Below are positions 62,983 through 64,000 of a stretch of 64,000 nt of DNA, piece by piece. The stretch lies in the NCBI RefSeq assembly GCF_011742875.1, contig NZ_JAAQTL010000003.1, forward strand, positions 124,001-188,000. The letters are read 5' to 3'. Numbering within the stretch: position 1 is the stretch's first letter; each line of letters starts with the position of its first letter. Source of the DNA: Luteibacter yeojuensis. Lineage in GTDB: Bacteria > Pseudomonadota > Gammaproteobacteria > Xanthomonadales > Rhodanobacteraceae. The notes below the pieces were generated by a model. It was given only the letters and a program-made list of their open reading frames with translations. It made no database searches and was not told where the DNA came from. The position numbers were made by a program, and so were the translations under genes.

Positions 62983-63783
62983 TCAGGGCGTCGCCGGCGT
63001 GGCAGCGGCCGGTTCGTTCGTATGCAGGCCCTCGAGATAGCTGGCCACCGCGGCGATGTCCTTCTCGTCGAGCTTCTGCGCGATGCCGGCCATGATCCTG
63101 GCGTGGGCGTCGTCGCTCTGCGCGCCGTTGTCGTGCCATGCCTTCAGGCGGGCCTCGACGTATTTGGCGTGCTGGCTGCCGATCTGGGGGTAATGCGCGC
63201 CCGGGTTGCCGCGGCCGTCCGGCCCGTGGCAGGCCATGCAGGCGGGGATGCCGCGGTCGACATCGCCCTGGCGATAGATCGTCTGGCCCTGCTCGACGAG
63301 CGCCTGGTCGGCAACGCCCGGGAGCGAGGCCTTGGTGGCGAAATAAGCGCCGATGTCGTGCATGTCCTGCTCGGAGAGCGGCTGCGCGAAACCCACCATG
63401 ATGGGATTCATGCGCTTGCCCGACTTGAATGCGGCGAGCTGAGCGGCGATGTACTGCTCGCTCTGCCCGGCGAGGCGCGGGTACTGGGCGTCGGTGGAAT
63501 TGCCATCCATGCCGTGGCAGGCGCCGCACACGGCGGCCTTGCCCTGTCCGGTGGTGGCGTCGCCGGGCTTCAGCGCCGCGGTGGCTTCGGCACCGGCGGG
63601 CGCGGCGGCCTGCGGCATACCCGGCGTGGCCGGATCGGTCGCGGGATTCGCGCCGGGTTTCGCGGCGGCGGTGGCGGCCGTAGCGGGCGCGGAGGCCGGC
63701 TTGGCGGGGGCGGCGGTCTGGGCCGCGGCTGCATTCATGACGAGCAACGCGGTGATGGCAGCGGCGGCGTGCCGAAACTTCAT
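62983..63783 (-). CDS. di-haem cytochrome c4
   Basis: A 266-residue periplasmic electron carrier with two class I haem domains. Haem sites are C86-G-A-C-H90 and C182-M-A-C-H186. RMNPIMVGFAQPLSEQDMHDIGAYFA holds the first Met ligand and HARIMAGIAQKLDEKDIAAVASYL the second. Signal peptide about 1-21. An unusual Ala/Pro/Lys-rich linker (about 22-70) precedes the first domain. ATG 63783 has GGAGAG before it. Divergent from engB. Confidence 0.93.
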   Translation of the reverse strand: MKFRHAAAAITALLVMNAAAAQTAAPAKPASAPATAATAAAKPGANPATDPATPGMPQAAAPAGAEATAALKPGDATTGQGKAAVCGACHGMDGNSTDAQYPRLAGQSEQYIAAQLAAFKSGKRMNPIMVGFAQPLSEQDMHDIGAYFATKASLPGVADQALVEQGQTIYRQGDVDRGIPACMACHGPDGRGNPGAHYPQIGSQHAKYVEARLKAWHDNGAQSDDAHARIMAGIAQKLDEKDIAAVASYLEGLHTNEPAAATPATP

Positions 63784-63948
63784 AAGTCTCTCCAAAGGGG
63801 AACCTTCCGGACCGTGGGCGCGCTCCCTGCCGCGCCTCAACCAAAAGATTATGGCGGGCGCGGGAGAGCCCGGTCAAACCACGCGGCGCGCGCGGCGCGA
63901 CCCGATCGCCTACACTTCCGGATCTTCGATTTCCTCGCCCCCGTATCC

Positions 63949-64000
63949 ATGTCTTCCAATCCCCTCAACGGCGCGCGCTTCGTCCTGGCCGCCCATGAAA
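63949..64000 (+). CDS. engB: 5' end of engB (YihA/YsxC ribosome biogenesis GTPase), cut by the window edge
   Basis: Starts MSSNPLNGARFVLAAHE and runs off the edge. This matches the beginning of EngB/YihA proteins (short leader, then aromatic plus SA or AAH before the GTPase domain). The gene is divergent from cytochrome c4 in related genomes as I recall. Only 17 codons are visible and no GTPase motif is present yet. Confidence 0.7.
   Translation, partial: MSSNPLNGARFVLAAHE

Noticed and set aside
60374..63040. Long plus-strand open frame opposite the EEP and DsbA-like genes
   Set aside because: Shadow of four convincing minus-strand genes; ends in Gly/Arg repeats produced by the Ala/Pro linker read in antisense.

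Overview
The window reads as the chromosome of a high-GC gammaproteobacterium of the Xanthomonadales/Lysobacterales, most probably Rhodanobacteraceae (Luteibacter/Dyella type). This rests on protein resemblances recalled from that group, on the many TonB-dependent receptors, on the engB / cytochrome c4 / DsbA neighbourhood, and on abundant short palindromic REP-like repeats. Three repeat families recur: A (core GTAGGAGCCGCTATAGCGG), B (core GTGGGAGCCGCTTCAGCGG) and C (core CGTTCCTGCGAAGGCAGGAA). I saw no rRNA, tRNA, CRISPR array, integrase or transposase.

Layout. 1-1230 (minus): a split borosin-type RiPP locus, an alpha-N-methyltransferase of the SonM type followed by a small SonA-like precursor with an acidic tail. 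1381-2529: an acyltransferase. 2499-13506: a cobalamin riboswitch followed by a tightly overlapping run, btuB, btuM, cobO, cobB, cbiB, cobD, cobQ, cobU, cobT, cobC, cobS. It covers corrinoid uptake, adenosylation, late amidation and nucleotide-loop assembly, without corrin-ring genes. 13502-15538: a lower-GC islet with a frameshifted N-acetylmuramoyl-L-alanine amidase, bounded by REP elements and by two copies of the 3' end of the adjacent glutaredoxin-fusion gene. 15496-22977: glutaredoxin/IscA-like/rhodanese fusion, metallophosphoesterase, GDSL hydrolase, AlaA-like aminotransferase, rsgA, autotransporter. 23049-27726: two tandem palindromic operators, a decayed alpha/beta hydrolase, a membrane protein, an Xre regulator, an S33-type hydrolase and an ABC-2 exporter. 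27817-31496: TonB receptor, exported methyltransferase-like protein, rluE.

31597-40588 is a self-contained oxidative galactose (De Ley-Doudoroff) catabolic operon. It has an AraFGH-type importer, a sugar dehydrogenase (SDR), an SMP-30 lactonase, DgoD, DgoK and DgoA, with a divergent LysR regulator. 40702-47659 is housekeeping: dedA, dnaG, a DUF1328 protein, yqeY, rpsU (macromolecular-synthesis-type operon), tsaD, folB, a YbdG-like channel and folK. 47807-58306: DUF6159 membrane protein, pteridine reductase, a protein with a histone-H1-like tail, a TonB receptor behind a Zur-like box, MidA-like methyltransferase, cca, an NDUFA9-like protein and a soluble lytic transglycosylase. 58452-64000: GH17-like membrane protein, small membrane protein, an endonuclease/exonuclease/phosphatase-family protein, two DsbA-like thioredoxins, cytochrome c4 and the start of engB.

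Most notable: the split borosin pair; a REP pair spliced in frame into cobD; REP elements that supply the stop codons of cobS, folK and cca; the amidase islet with its poly-G frameshift and duplicated gene end; tandem operators probably serving the Xre operon; and the Zur-like box before a His-rich TonB receptor.
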